This document shows, one piece after another, positions 19,229 through 28,033 of a DNA stretch of 64,000 bases (positions are counted from its first letter, which is position 1; every line of letters starts with the position of its first letter). The DNA lies in NCBI GenBank assembly GCA_949156565.1, contig CASCZI010000003.1:1-64000 (forward strand). Reading direction: 5' to 3'. The notes beneath the pieces were generated by a model. The model searched no databases. It was given only the letters and a program-made list of their open reading frames with translations, and was not told the origin of the DNA. The stretch is from an uncultured Alphaproteobacteria bacterium (GTDB lineage: Bacteria; Pseudomonadota; Alphaproteobacteria; Rs-D84). Both the position numbers and the translations under genes were made by a program.

Positions 19229-20548
19229 ATGAATTTCATTAAGAAAATCTTTACAGGGATGAGTGATTTGCAACGGCGCATTATGTTCACGCTGGGGGCA
19301 TTGATTGTCTATCGTATTGGGTCATTTATTCCATTGCCTGGTGTGAATGCATCGGCGGTTTTACATTTGTTTACCGGCGAAGGCAGTGGCATGATGGACA
19401 TGTTCAACATGTTTTCGGGCGGATCGTTGTCACGTATGTCGGTATTGGCGTTGAATATTTTCCCATACATTTCGGCGTCCATTGTTTTGCAATTGTTGAC
19501 CGCAACGAGCAAGTCGTTGGGTGAATTACGCAAAGAAGGGGAATCGGGCCGAATCAAGATTAATCAATATACGCGATATCTGGCGGTATTCTTGGCGATT
19601 GTCCAGGGATGGGCCGTGGTGCGCGGTCTGGAAATGATGGCACCAGTTAACGGGATTCCCGCGGTGGTTAACCCCGGTTTTGCGTTTGAATTGTCGGCAA
19701 TCGTGGCCTTGGTTGGTGGGACGGTGTTTGTGATGTGGTTGGCCGAACAAATTACCGCACGTGGTATTGGCCAGGGTGCGTCCTTGTTGATTTTCGCGGG
19801 TATTGTGGCCGAAATTCCGGGCGGACTGGCCAAGGTGGTGTCGCTTGGGTCGGTGGGCCAAATGTCACCGGCCATGATCGCATTGATTGGGGCGTTTGTG
19901 GTTGGCATTGTGGCGTTGATTGCGTTTTTCGAACAGGCGCAGCGGCGTATTCAAATTCTGTATCCGCGTCAAGTCATGGCCAATGGCGTTATGAACACCA
20001 ATGCGTCTTATTTGCCGATCAAGGTGAATATGTCCGGCGTTATGGGTCCTGTGTTCGCAGCCAGTATTATGATGTTGCCGGCCTTTGTTCAACGTTTTGT
20101 CCAGAGTGAAAGTTTGGTTGTACAAAATATTATGGCGTTCTTTACCTATGGCACATGGACATATTTGGCGTTGTACACGTTACTGATTGCGTTTTTTGCG
20201 TATTTTCAGACGGCGGTGATTTTTAATTCCGAAGAAACCAGCAATAATCTTAAAAATGCTGGGGGATATATTCCGGGTGTTCGTCCGGGTGAACAGACGG
20301 TTCATTTTCTGGACGCGGTGGTATCACGCACAACGGCGATTGGGGTGGTGTACTTGATCGTTGTGTGTGTGTTGCCAATCATCCTGAACACGCACATGGG
20401 GATGCCGTTGGTTATCGGCGGAACCAGTGTATTGATTGTCGCGGGGGTTGTACTGGACACCATGAATCAGGTTCAATCTTATCTGGTGGCAAAACAATAC
20501 AGTGGCGTCATTAAATCGGCGCATAAAAAGGGACGTTTTCGCGGGTAA
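19229..20548 (+). CDS. secY: Preprotein translocase subunit SecY
   Basis: 439 aa, ten predicted membrane segments. It forms the SecYEG export channel. The plug/TM2 region (GSLSRMSVLALNIFPYISAS), the NYLQY-like cytosolic loops and the GFRPGEQT-type loop (GYIPGVRPGEQTVHFLD) are present. In alphaproteobacteria adk usually follows; here it does not. Confidence 0.97.
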   Translation: MNFIKKIFTGMSDLQRRIMFTLGALIVYRIGSFIPLPGVNASAVLHLFTGEGSGMMDMFNMFSGGSLSRMSVLALNIFPYISASIVLQLLTATSKSLGELRKEGESGRIKINQYTRYLAVFLAIVQGWAVVRGLEMMAPVNGIPAVVNPGFAFELSAIVALVGGTVFVMWLAEQITARGIGQGASLLIFAGIVAEIPGGLAKVVSLGSVGQMSPAMIALIGAFVVGIVALIAFFEQAQRRIQILYPRQVMANGVMNTNASYLPIKVNMSGVMGPVFAASIMMLPAFVQRFVQSESLVVQNIMAFFTYGTWTYLALYTLLIAFFAYFQTAVIFNSEETSNNLKNAGGYIPGVRPGEQTVHFLDAVVSRTTAIGVVYLIVVCVLPIILNTHMGMPLVIGGTSVLIVAGVVLDTMNQVQSYLVAKQYSGVIKSAHKKGRFRG

Positions 20549-20593
20549 AACCGTATCCACGGCACCATATGGTGCAGAAAAGAAAACAAAAAA

Positions 20594-20621
20594 TTGACTT
20601 TTGTCGTGTTTTATATAAAAT
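20594..20621 (+). promoter_or_regulatory. Promoter of the rpsM-rpsK unit
   Basis: TTGACT (20594-20599), 16 bp, TAAAAT (20616-20621), within the 109-base secY-rpsM gap. It suggests that rpsM and rpsK can be transcribed apart from the spc genes. Confidence 0.6.
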
Positions 20622-20657
20622 AAACCGGCAAGATTAATAAAAAAAGGAAAATAAAAG

Positions 20658-21035
20658 ATGGCACGTATAGCAGGTGTGAACATTCCGACAGAAAAACGCA
20701 TTGAAATTGCGTTGCAATATATTCACGGAATCGGCCCGGCCAGATCCGCCAAAATTTGCAAGGACTTGAAATTAAAAGATGGTCTGCGCGCCAAGGATCT
20801 GACGGATGAAGATGTGGTTAAAATTTCAAATTACATCGAACAAAACTTTAAGGTCGAAGGGGACGTCCGTCGCGAAGTTGCGATGAATATTAAACGTCTG
20901 CAAGATTTGAAGACATATCGCGGGATTCGCCACCGCAACCGCTTGCCGGTGCGCGGTCAACGGACCCAAACCAACGCCCGTACACGCAAGGGTAAACGTG
21001 TGGTGGTTGCTGGATCCGCGACCAAAGGTAAGTAA
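20658..21035 (+). CDS. rpsM: 30S ribosomal protein S13
   Basis: 125 aa. Starts [20 protein letters not shown]; the C-terminal tail [16 protein letters not shown] contacts the P-site. 30S head protein bridging to the 50S subunit. SD: AAAAGGAAAA. Confidence 0.98.
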   Translation: MARIAGVNIPTEKRIEIALQYIHGIGPARSAKICKDLKLKDGLRAKDLTDEDVVKISNYIEQNFKVEGDVRREVAMNIKRLQDLKTYRGIRHRNRLPVRGQRTQTNARTRKGKRVVVAGSATKGK

Positions 21036-21200
21036 AAATCAATATAACGCCATATCTGCGGCCGTTGGACTTTGGTCGTGTAGGATTTGTACACTCCTGT
21101 TGTCCACCAATCCGTATCTAGGGCATTCTCTTGATTTTTTAATAAGGTAGAGATTAACACCATAGTTAATTGAAGACATCGAAAACAAAGGTATATTATA

Positions 21201-21584
21201 ATGGCAGTTGCAAAAGCAAAAAAGAAAGTCGTTAAAAAAGTTTCACATGGGATTGCCCATGTGGTTGCGACAAACAATAACACACGTATCACCATCACGG
21301 ATCAATCCGGTGCGGTCTTGACATGGGCGACCGCCGGTGCCAACAATTTCAAAGGCGCCAAGAAATCAACGCCGTATGCGGCGACCGTCGTGGCAGATGC
21401 GGTTGGTAAAAAAGTTGCCGAAATGGGTATGAAAACGGTGGACGTCCTGATGCGGGGTATTGGCCAGGGACGCGAATCGGCGGTTCGTGGTTTGTCGAAT
21501 GCGGGTTTGATTGTGCAATCCATTACCGATACGACGCGTGTACCCCATAATGGGTGCCGTCCGAAAAAGGTACGTCGCGTTTAA
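21201..21584 (+). CDS. rpsK: 30S ribosomal protein S11
   Basis: 127 aa. 30S platform protein; STPYAATVVADAV, GIGQGRESAVRGL and VPHNGCRPKKVRRV are conserved. A 165-base gap from rpsM contains no gene. Unlike the normal alpha operon, it is followed by a terminator and not by rpoA. Confidence 0.98.
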   Translation: MAVAKAKKKVVKKVSHGIAHVVATNNNTRITITDQSGAVLTWATAGANNFKGAKKSTPYAATVVADAVGKKVAEMGMKTVDVLMRGIGQGRESAVRGLSNAGLIVQSITDTTRVPHNGCRPKKVRRV

Positions 21585-21588
21585 TAAA

Positions 21589-21618
21589 AAATCCCGCCGA
21601 TCGGCGGGATTTTTTTGT
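21589..21618 (+). terminator. Terminator after rpsK
   Basis: A perfect AATCCCGCCGA/TCGGCGGGATT palindromic stem followed by TTTTT. It ends the rpsM-rpsK transcript and separates it from rpoA. Confidence 0.9.
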
Positions 21619-21887
21619 GATCAGAGTTCGTCCATCTGTGCTTGGCTTCGCCGAGATTCGAGTGAAAATAAAGACCACTTCTCCCCCTCGGATACTCCTC
21701 TATGGAGGAGAAAACACACATCGATCTAATTTTTGCCCGCCCAGAATCCACGCATAGAAATTTAGCAATTTCCCCCGTTCCGGCGGCGGGGGGGGGGACA
21801 CGGATTGAACCGGGCGCGCGGCATTAGTGGCGCGAAAACAGATAAATGCCAAATATTAAATTTTTGGGGATAATAAAGTGATAAATT
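21619..21887. other. Intergenic region without a gene
   Basis: I see no gene here. It has a CTCCTC/GGAGGAG hairpin around 21704-21720 and a run of ten G near 21788-21798, followed by an AT-rich stretch leading to the stop of the convergent phosphotransferase gene. Confidence 0.4.
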
Positions 21888-22751
21888 TTATTGAAAAAAC
21901 AGAATTTTTTTACAGCGGGATTCAACCACAGATGCCTGAATGTCGGCCAATTCTGGGGAATATAATTCCGGCATAGAATTAATAATTGATCGTAACATAT
22001 ATGCCCGAATATAATCCATTTGAATCCGAATGCCAGAAATCGTTTCATAGGCATCCAATAAATCATTTAAAAATTTCGGATAAATGGGATTATACAAAAA
22101 TGCAAATTCGCGGGTGCGGTCGCCAATTGCACTGTTGCCGAAATCAAATACACCCCCAAGGCGGAAATCATCCGTGACGACAAAATTTTTCCCTTCGAAA
22201 TCTTTGTGCAGAAAAACCGGATCGGGTACAAACGTATCACATGCGATTAAATATTTCTGATAAATTTTATCCAGTGTTTCCATCGGAATATGACGCAAGA
22301 GCAGGGGGTAAACATCGTCCTTGGATCGATGATGTGGTTTGGGCGAGTTGGACGTCGGTGGGCCGATATGCGTCAATCGATTCCGGGGAATTTGATGGAT
22401 GTCATAAAGAAAGGCCGCACAATCCGATGCAAATTTTTTACGCCGCGTCACGGGCCATTTATCATAGGTTGCGGGATCAATATAATGGCCTATCAACATA
22501 TGATGACGCGCATAATTAAATTCCCCATCCTGGATAATTTCCAGACGTGGCACCGGAACGCGCGTATATTCCCGAACAATGTCCAAAATGGCGGATTCGC
22601 GTATATAGGGATTAACAGATTGTCGGGAAAAGCGGAATACATCATTCCCCACCCCAAAGGCCCATGTTGTCCATCCCGATCCCAGAAATTTAATGGCCGT
22701 ATGGGGGAATTTTGTATTTAGATATTGTTCGATTCGTTCACGGGTCAACAT
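21888..22751 (-). CDS. APH/choline-kinase-fold phosphotransferase family protein
   Basis: 287 aa from the Met at 22751 (MLTRERIEQYLNTKFPH); longer starts add an unconserved stretch. The aminoglycoside-phosphotransferase fold is shown by FLHKDFEGKNFVV (Brenner-like HxDxxxxN, catalytic Asp and Mg-binding Asn) followed by GGVFDFGNSAIGDRTREFAF (metal-binding Asp and the GD motif), and an N-terminal nucleotide-binding beta-sheet. Family members phosphorylate small hydroxyl compounds such as aminoglycosides, homoserine, choline or fructosamine; the substrate here is unknown. It is oriented against the operon, between rpsK and rpoA, where no gene normally sits. It is probably acquired or rearranged and should not be assumed to confer resistance. 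Confidence 0.82.
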   Translation of the reverse strand: MLTRERIEQYLNTKFPHTAIKFLGSGWTTWAFGVGNDVFRFSRQSVNPYIRESAILDIVREYTRVPVPRLEIIQDGEFNYARHHMLIGHYIDPATYDKWPVTRRKKFASDCAAFLYDIHQIPRNRLTHIGPPTSNSPKPHHRSKDDVYPLLLRHIPMETLDKIYQKYLIACDTFVPDPVFLHKDFEGKNFVVTDDFRLGGVFDFGNSAIGDRTREFAFLYNPIYPKFLNDLLDAYETISGIRIQMDYIRAYMLRSIINSMPELYSPELADIQASVVESRCKKILFFQ

Positions 22752-22899
22752 GCCCAATAAAGTATCATCAAGAAAAATTTTTATCAATATATAAAAAAAC
22801 ACTGGAAAAAATTCGGCTAATATATCACACTGGTTGAGTGCAAAGGCGAATTTGCGCCGGGTGTAGTGGCCCGATAAAAGGTAAAGCCAACCAGAAAAG

Positions 22900-22963
22900 G
22901 GTTGGGCGGCTGATGTTTTTTTCAGCGCGTTATTTTACCTTTAACGACCACTAACGCCCAACC
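22900..22963 (+). other. Structured intergenic element upstream of rpoA
   Basis: GGTTGGGC (22900-22907) can pair with GCCCAACC (22956-22963). Inside are GCTG/CAGC and CGTTA/TAACG stems. Upstream, GCCAACC (22886-22892) offers an alternative partner for GGTTGGGC. The outer stem resembles the elements at 48434 and 52898, but the interior does not align well, so kinship is uncertain. The wider gap 22752-23073 has no gene. Confidence 0.4.
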
Positions 22964-22992
22964 ACCAATTTTATTTATAATCAAATCTTTAT

Positions 22993-23021
22993 TTGACTTT
23001 GATCATTGTGTGATATAAAAT
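22993..23021 (+). promoter_or_regulatory. Promoter of rpoA
   Basis: TTGACT (22993-22998), 17 bp, TAAAAT (23016-23021). It supplies the transcription that rpoA would otherwise receive from rpsK. Confidence 0.65.
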
Positions 23022-23073
23022 ACGCACGCCTAAATGGTGAAAATAATAAACTAAGCCAAAAAAGGAAACTTTG

Positions 23074-24102
23074 ATGATTGAAAAAAACTGGATGACGTTG
23101 ATCAAGCCAAAAAAATTGACGATCAAGGTCGATGAACATAATCCGAATATTGCCACACTAATTGCAGACCCATTGGAAAAGGGGTTTGGTTTGACACTGG
23201 GGACGGCGTTGCGGCGTGTGTTGTTGTCGTCGCTTCAGGGATGTGCCCCAATTTACATCAAGATTGATGGGGTGCAACATGAATTTTCATCCCTGGCGGG
23301 TATTCGCGAAGATGTCACGGATATTATTTTGAATTTAAAGGGTGTTTATTTCAAAGCCCTGACCGAAGGACAACACAAGGCCTATTTAAAAGTCAAAGGG
23401 CCGGCGGTTGTTACAGCCGGCATGATTGAAACCGCCGGCGGTGTCGAAGTTATGAACAAAGACGTCGAAATTTGTACCCTGGACAAGGGTGCCAATTTGG
23501 ATATGGAAATCACATTGTCGACAGGCCGTGGGTATGTTCCGGCATCGGCACATGCGGATGGATTGCCGTTGGGTGTCATTCCGATGGATTCTATTTTCTC
23601 GCCCATTTTAAACGTGGCCAGTGATGTGACCGCCACCCGTGTGGGTCAATCAACGGATTACGATAAATTGGAATTGACGGTAAAAACAAACGGTTCTGTA
23701 TCGCCCGAAGATGCGATTGCGTATGCCGCACGTATTTTGACAGATCAATTGGTTGTGTTTATCAACTTTGAAGATCCGGCCCAGGTGAATGCCCCCGCCG
23801 AAGAAGAAAAAGCCAAAGATGCATTGCCGTTTGATCCCAAATTGTTAAAGCATGTCGATGAATTGGAATTATCGGTGCGCGCAAATAATTGCTTGAAAAA
23901 CGATAAAATCAATTGGTTGGGTGAATTGGTCCAAAAGACCGAAGCCGATATGTTAAAAACACCGAACTTTGGCCATAAATCTTTGAATGAAATCAAGGTT
24001 CAATTAGAAGCCATGGGATTGGGTCTGGGGATGGAGGTTCCAGGTTGGCCGCCAGAAAATATTGCGGAATTGGCCAAGAAATACGAAGATCCCTATAAAT
24101 AA
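23074..24102 (+). CDS. rpoA: RNA polymerase alpha subunit
   Basis: 342 aa. The N-terminal dimerisation domain ([21 protein letters not shown]) and the C-terminal DNA- and activator-binding domain ([31 protein letters not shown]) are complete. The ATG at 23074 follows AAAAAAGGAAAC. Confidence 0.98.
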   Translation: MIEKNWMTLIKPKKLTIKVDEHNPNIATLIADPLEKGFGLTLGTALRRVLLSSLQGCAPIYIKIDGVQHEFSSLAGIREDVTDIILNLKGVYFKALTEGQHKAYLKVKGPAVVTAGMIETAGGVEVMNKDVEICTLDKGANLDMEITLSTGRGYVPASAHADGLPLGVIPMDSIFSPILNVASDVTATRVGQSTDYDKLELTVKTNGSVSPEDAIAYAARILTDQLVVFINFEDPAQVNAPAEEEKAKDALPFDPKLLKHVDELELSVRANNCLKNDKINWLGELVQKTEADMLKTPNFGHKSLNEIKVQLEAMGLGLGMEVPGWPPENIAELAKKYEDPYK

Positions 24103-24125
24103 ATTAAAATTTTTGGGTTCTTGTC

Positions 24126-24175
24126 GCGATTGCCGGTTCTTATGTAGGTCGACTACACTGCGAACCGTCAATCGC
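24126..24175 (+). other. Long hairpin between rpoA and rplQ
   Basis: GCGATTG-c-CGGTTC (24126-24139) pairs with GAACCG-t-CAATCGC (24162-24175), capped by a GTAG/CTAC stem. There is no U-tract. It may be an RNase III-type processing site or attenuator between the two genes. Confidence 0.5.
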
Positions 24176-24228
24176 TTCCAATAACCTCATAAATTTTAAT
24201 TTCTCGATAAAAGTGAAGTTTAAACCAC

Positions 24229-24256
24229 TTGCACTTAATAAAAAATTTGTTAAGAT
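24229..24256 (+). promoter_or_regulatory. Promoter of rplQ
   Basis: TTGCAC (24229-24234), 16 bp, TAAGAT (24251-24256), about 100 bases before rplQ. Confidence 0.5.
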
Positions 24257-24352
24257 GCATGCAAATTAACCCGCAATTCTGAAACTGGTTTCAGGTTGTG
24301 ATGTGTCTGAAAATCCCCGGAATTCGGGGCAGAAACCATAAAAGGAGTAATC

Positions 24353-24919
24353 ATGAGACACGCAAAAGCAGGTCGCACATTTAATCGCGATACCAATGCA
24401 CGCAAGGCACTGTTTATCGGCCTGGCAAAAAACTTGATCGAAAAAGAACAAATTAAAACAACACTGCCCAAGGCAAAAGATCTGCGTGGTGTGGTTGAAA
24501 AATTGATTACCCGCGCCAAGGTAGATACGGTGGCCAATCGTCGTTTAACCGCATCTGAATTGGGCAACGGGTCCGATGCCACGGTTAAAAAATTATTTGG
24601 CGTTTTGGGTCCCCGTTATGCCAAGCGGCCCGGTGGTTATACCCGCGTATTAAAGGCCGGATTCCGTTATGGTGATGCCGCGCCGATGGCGATCATTGAA
24701 TTGGTTGATCGTGACGAAAGTGCGAAAAAAGGTGTAAAACCCGCCGCCAAGACAGAAGATAAATCGGCCGAAGATGTCGCGCCGGTGACGGAAAAAGCGT
24801 CCAAGGCCAAAGCGGCCCCCAAAGCGACGGCCCGTGCCGCCAAAACGGAAACCCGTACGGCCAAGGCGGCCACAGCCAAAAAAGAAGTGGCGGTAAAACG
24901 CCGCGCGACCGGCAAATAA
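24353..24919 (+). CDS. rplQ: 50S ribosomal protein L17 with long basic tail
   Basis: 188 aa. The core ([48 protein letters not shown]) is ordinary L17 of about 120 residues. About 65 further residues are a Lys/Ala-rich low-complexity tail. Similar tails occur in other alphaproteobacterial L17. It closes the ribosomal cluster and is followed by a terminator. Confidence 0.96.
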   Translation: MRHAKAGRTFNRDTNARKALFIGLAKNLIEKEQIKTTLPKAKDLRGVVEKLITRAKVDTVANRRLTASELGNGSDATVKKLFGVLGPRYAKRPGGYTRVLKAGFRYGDAAPMAIIELVDRDESAKKGVKPAAKTEDKSAEDVAPVTEKASKAKAAPKATARAAKTETRTAKAATAKKEVAVKRRATGK

Positions 24920-24922
24920 AAA

Positions 24923-24947
24923 AATCCCCCCCCACGGGGGATTTTTT
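24923..24947 (+). terminator. Terminator after rplQ
   Basis: AATCCCCC/CGGGGGATT stem with a 4-base loop followed by TTTT; it marks the end of the ribosomal region. Confidence 0.85.
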
Positions 24948-25115
24948 ATTGATGTTTAATAATGGGGCGCAATATTTTAACGCGCGCCATCGGCACATGG
25001 TGCGGATTATTATTTTTCGTGGAATTGACCGCGCGCAGATAACGCGTTTTATGAAAAAGACGCTTTTCATAGAATGACTTTTATGATAGAATATAAGGGA
25101 TTAAAGAGAGTTATT

Positions 25116-28004
25116 ATGAAAAGATTGGTCGTTTTTTCGTTGTTTTTAGCCGGTTTTATCACGGGTGTTCATGGGGCTGTGCCGCAACAACGCCGTGGGG
25201 CCGCCATGTCACCGTCATCGGGATCATCGGCATCGGGTGGGGCACCCACGGTGGCGGCCCGTGCGGCAACGAATCGGGCGGTACGTGGGGCAACACCCAC
25301 GACATCGGGGTCGGCCGCGGTTTCTGCGCGCAGTGCGACGGCCCCCCGTGCGGTCCCGCGCGCCACATCGACATCATCTGCGCCAAATACAACGGTTTCG
25401 GCCCGTGCCGCATCAATGCAAAAGGTTATTAATACCGGTACCAAGGTGGCCGCGGCAACCGAAAATACCGTGGTTAGCGAGGCGTGTCGTAAAAAATACG
25501 AAGGTTGTATGGATGCCTTTTGTATGATGGACAACGCCAATGGCGGTCGGTGTTTGTGCAGTGATCGAAACGCCGAATTAAATAATATTTTGGCGGAAAT
25601 TGAAAAATTAGATCAACAGAGTTATCAAATGGCCACCGTGGGGGTTGAACGTCTGGAAATGGGAGAAAGTGCGGACGAAGTGATTCAGCAGGCCAATGCG
25701 ATCGCACAAAATTTTATGGATACAAAAGGAGAGGAAACACGAAAAACCAGGGAATTAAATCTGGAAACGTGGAATCTTGCGGACAATTTTAGCGATGCTA
25801 ATATCTGGGATGATCAGGATCAAACACGCAGTGCCATTGATACCAGCACGGGTGATGCATTACATGCCGAAGCAGTTAAATTATGTGTGCCGCAAATGCC
25901 AGAATGTGCCAATCAAATGCAGATGTTGCAATTGATGTACGGGCAAAAGATCAAAAGCGATTGCAGCGCGTATGAAAACAGCCTGAAACAGCAAAAAAAT
26001 GCGAGTGCACAAAAATTACAAACGGCCGAACGGGCATTGCGTGATGCGGCATTGGACCAATATCGTAATTCGAATAAATATGATTTGGGCCAATGCACCA
26101 TTAAATTCAAGGAATGCATGCAAACAACCGCCGGTTGTGGGGATGATTTTTCAAAATGTGCGGGTTTGGTTGCAATGGATCGTATGAACAATAAAAACAC
26201 CAATAAACATCAAATCAAAGGTGATGTAACAACAATTGAAATTGCGGCATTAACATATGACACATTGTTGGGAAAACAGCCATTATGTATGTCGGTAACG
26301 AATCAGTGTGTGCGTGTTCGTGACAAGGTATGGGATGCATTTTTACGCGAAGTGGCCCCGCAATTAAAGTCGGCAGAAATGATTGCTGAATCGGATATGC
26401 GGACATCGTGCATTTCAAATATTTCGGATTGTTTTCACAAGGCGTGTAAGGATAAAATGGATCCCAAAGATCCTGATGGGTCATACAACCTGTGCTTGAC
26501 GAACCCAGATATGGTTGCCAGTTTATGTAAGATTCAGGTGGAACCATGCGAAAATTCAATCCCGGGTATCATGGATTATGTTGGGGCCCGGCTAGAGGCG
26601 ATGCGTATCGATTCGTGCACCACGGATGTTAAAAAATGCCTGCAGGCAGAAGATGTTTGTGGCAAAGATTACACCCAGTGTATTGGATTGGATATGGCCA
26701 CAATTCAATCCCTGTGTCCAAAAGAAAAGTTGGTTGGTTGCCACGAAAAGGGTTCAAATGGGCTGCAAGTTAATGAAGATTATAAAAAGTTGTTATATGG
26801 AATCTTTTTAAACATTGATAACAATTTGGTCGCCGAATGCCAGAAATTGGCGGATGTCAAGATGTCGGAATTATGCGGCAATACCGAAACATGTGATGAT
26901 GGATTTGCCGAAGACAATGTGATCGGAACCGAAAGTCTGATCAGTTATACCGACGGTAAAAATTACGTGATCGACGGGATGATGTCGTATGCCAATGTTA
27001 AATTACAGAAAATTGGCAATGGATTGGATGTTAATTCAACAACAGGAACGGATGGACAAACGATTAAATTGGGTGTCTATGAATTAAATGTTGATAAGTA
27101 TATAGATGGTATATCAGGAGAAAAATCCACATATTCACAATCGACCAAGGATCGTATTGAAAATGCCATGAAATCGACCGCAAACAAGATCAATCAAAAG
27201 ATTGCGATCTTGACGTCGGATCCAAAAATTTCGATGTGCGTTTTTGGCCGCGATATTAGTCAGATTAAGTCGGATGGAACGACCACCAAAGCCCGGTTCC
27301 CGCATTTGTTGGATTCCCATATTATGGCCATCATCAGTTCGGGTATGGATCGCGCCGGTGTGAATTATTCAAACAAATTAAATGAAATGATTGGGGCCGC
27401 GGTTGAAAACCAGAGTGATGATATCAAAACCGCATTATGTGCCGCAATGGCCATGAATCCGGGTGAAACCGATCTGAATGCGTTTGGTGACATTATCACA
27501 GGTGATTCTAAGGTTGGGGACAACGGAACCATGACGATTGCCGGCGTGGATAAAAGTAATTTGTTAAAGGTGGCGGCATCGGGCAAGGGTGAATGGGTGT
27601 TAACCGATACCGGTAACGAAGCGGGCAACATGATTGGGCGCATTGTGAAAAGTGCGGTTTATGCCGCGTCGAAAAATACATGTACCCTGACGACCACCGT
27701 TGAAATGTGCGATGAAATGGAATTTGTCTATGACGAAACGTCTTTGAATATTCGTAAGGCAAAACGTGGGGTATCATTAAGTTTTGATAGTGATTCGGGT
27801 AATAACTATGCTGGTTCTTCATCTTCGACCGCGGGTAGCAATAGCAATTCATCAACAGGTTCTTATGACTCTAGCTCTTCTAATAATATTAAATTAAATA
27901 CGAAAAAGGTCAAAGATTTGTCGATTGAAACCAAGCAGTTCCGTGGCCAGGCATGTAAAAAATTTGCCGAACCCCAGACCACATCGCAATCAATCAAGAT
28001 GTAA
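25116..28004 (+). CDS. Large exported cysteine-rich protein, CMDxFC family
   Basis: 962 aa. A signal peptide (MKRLVVFSLFLAGFITGVHG) is followed by about 100 residues rich in Ala, Ser, Thr, Arg and Pro, then the family signature at Cys124, 131, 136, 146 and 148: C-x6-C-MDAF-C-x9-C-x-C-S. Later come a CGDDFSKC module, a VWDAFLREVAP helix, and paired cysteines in CLQAEDVCGKDYTQC and LCPKEKLVGC, with a Ser/Gly-rich stretch near the C-terminus. It aligns most closely with the protein at 44550-47030. The start is chosen at 25116 because the signal peptide begins there. Location is probably periplasm or cell surface with many disulfides. The family is not recognised. Confidence 0.8.
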   Translation: MKRLVVFSLFLAGFITGVHGAVPQQRRGAAMSPSSGSSASGGAPTVAARAATNRAVRGATPTTSGSAAVSARSATAPRAVPRATSTSSAPNTTVSARAASMQKVINTGTKVAAATENTVVSEACRKKYEGCMDAFCMMDNANGGRCLCSDRNAELNNILAEIEKLDQQSYQMATVGVERLEMGESADEVIQQANAIAQNFMDTKGEETRKTRELNLETWNLADNFSDANIWDDQDQTRSAIDTSTGDALHAEAVKLCVPQMPECANQMQMLQLMYGQKIKSDCSAYENSLKQQKNASAQKLQTAERALRDAALDQYRNSNKYDLGQCTIKFKECMQTTAGCGDDFSKCAGLVAMDRMNNKNTNKHQIKGDVTTIEIAALTYDTLLGKQPLCMSVTNQCVRVRDKVWDAFLREVAPQLKSAEMIAESDMRTSCISNISDCFHKACKDKMDPKDPDGSYNLCLTNPDMVASLCKIQVEPCENSIPGIMDYVGARLEAMRIDSCTTDVKKCLQAEDVCGKDYTQCIGLDMATIQSLCPKEKLVGCHEKGSNGLQVNEDYKKLLYGIFLNIDNNLVAECQKLADVKMSELCGNTETCDDGFAEDNVIGTESLISYTDGKNYVIDGMMSYANVKLQKIGNGLDVNSTTGTDGQTIKLGVYELNVDKYIDGISGEKSTYSQSTKDRIENAMKSTANKINQKIAILTSDPKISMCVFGRDISQIKSDGTTTKARFPHLLDSHIMAIISSGMDRAGVNYSNKLNEMIGAAVENQSDDIKTALCAAMAMNPGETDLNAFGDIITGDSKVGDNGTMTIAGVDKSNLLKVAASGKGEWVLTDTGNEAGNMIGRIVKSAVYAASKNTCTLTTTVEMCDEMEFVYDETSLNIRKAKRGVSLSFDSDSGNNYAGSSSSTAGSNSNSSTGSYDSSSSNNIKLNTKKVKDLSIETKQFRGQACKKFAEPQTTSQSIKM

Positions 28005-28008
28005 AAAC

Positions 28009-28033
28009 AATCCCGCCAACGGCGGGATTTTTA
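28009..28033. terminator. Bidirectional terminator
   Basis: AATCCCGCC/GGCGGGATT stem with an AAC loop and T-run between convergent genes ending at 28004 and 28031. Confidence 0.85.

Noticed and set aside
21888-22751. Calling the APH-fold gene an antibiotic resistance gene
   Set aside because: Only the general kinase fold is visible; substrate specificity cannot be read from the sequence.
22900-22969. tRNA gene, from GGTTGGG...CCCAACCACCA
   Set aside because: A seven-base acceptor-like stem and CCA are present, but there is no T-arm or proper anticodon arm.
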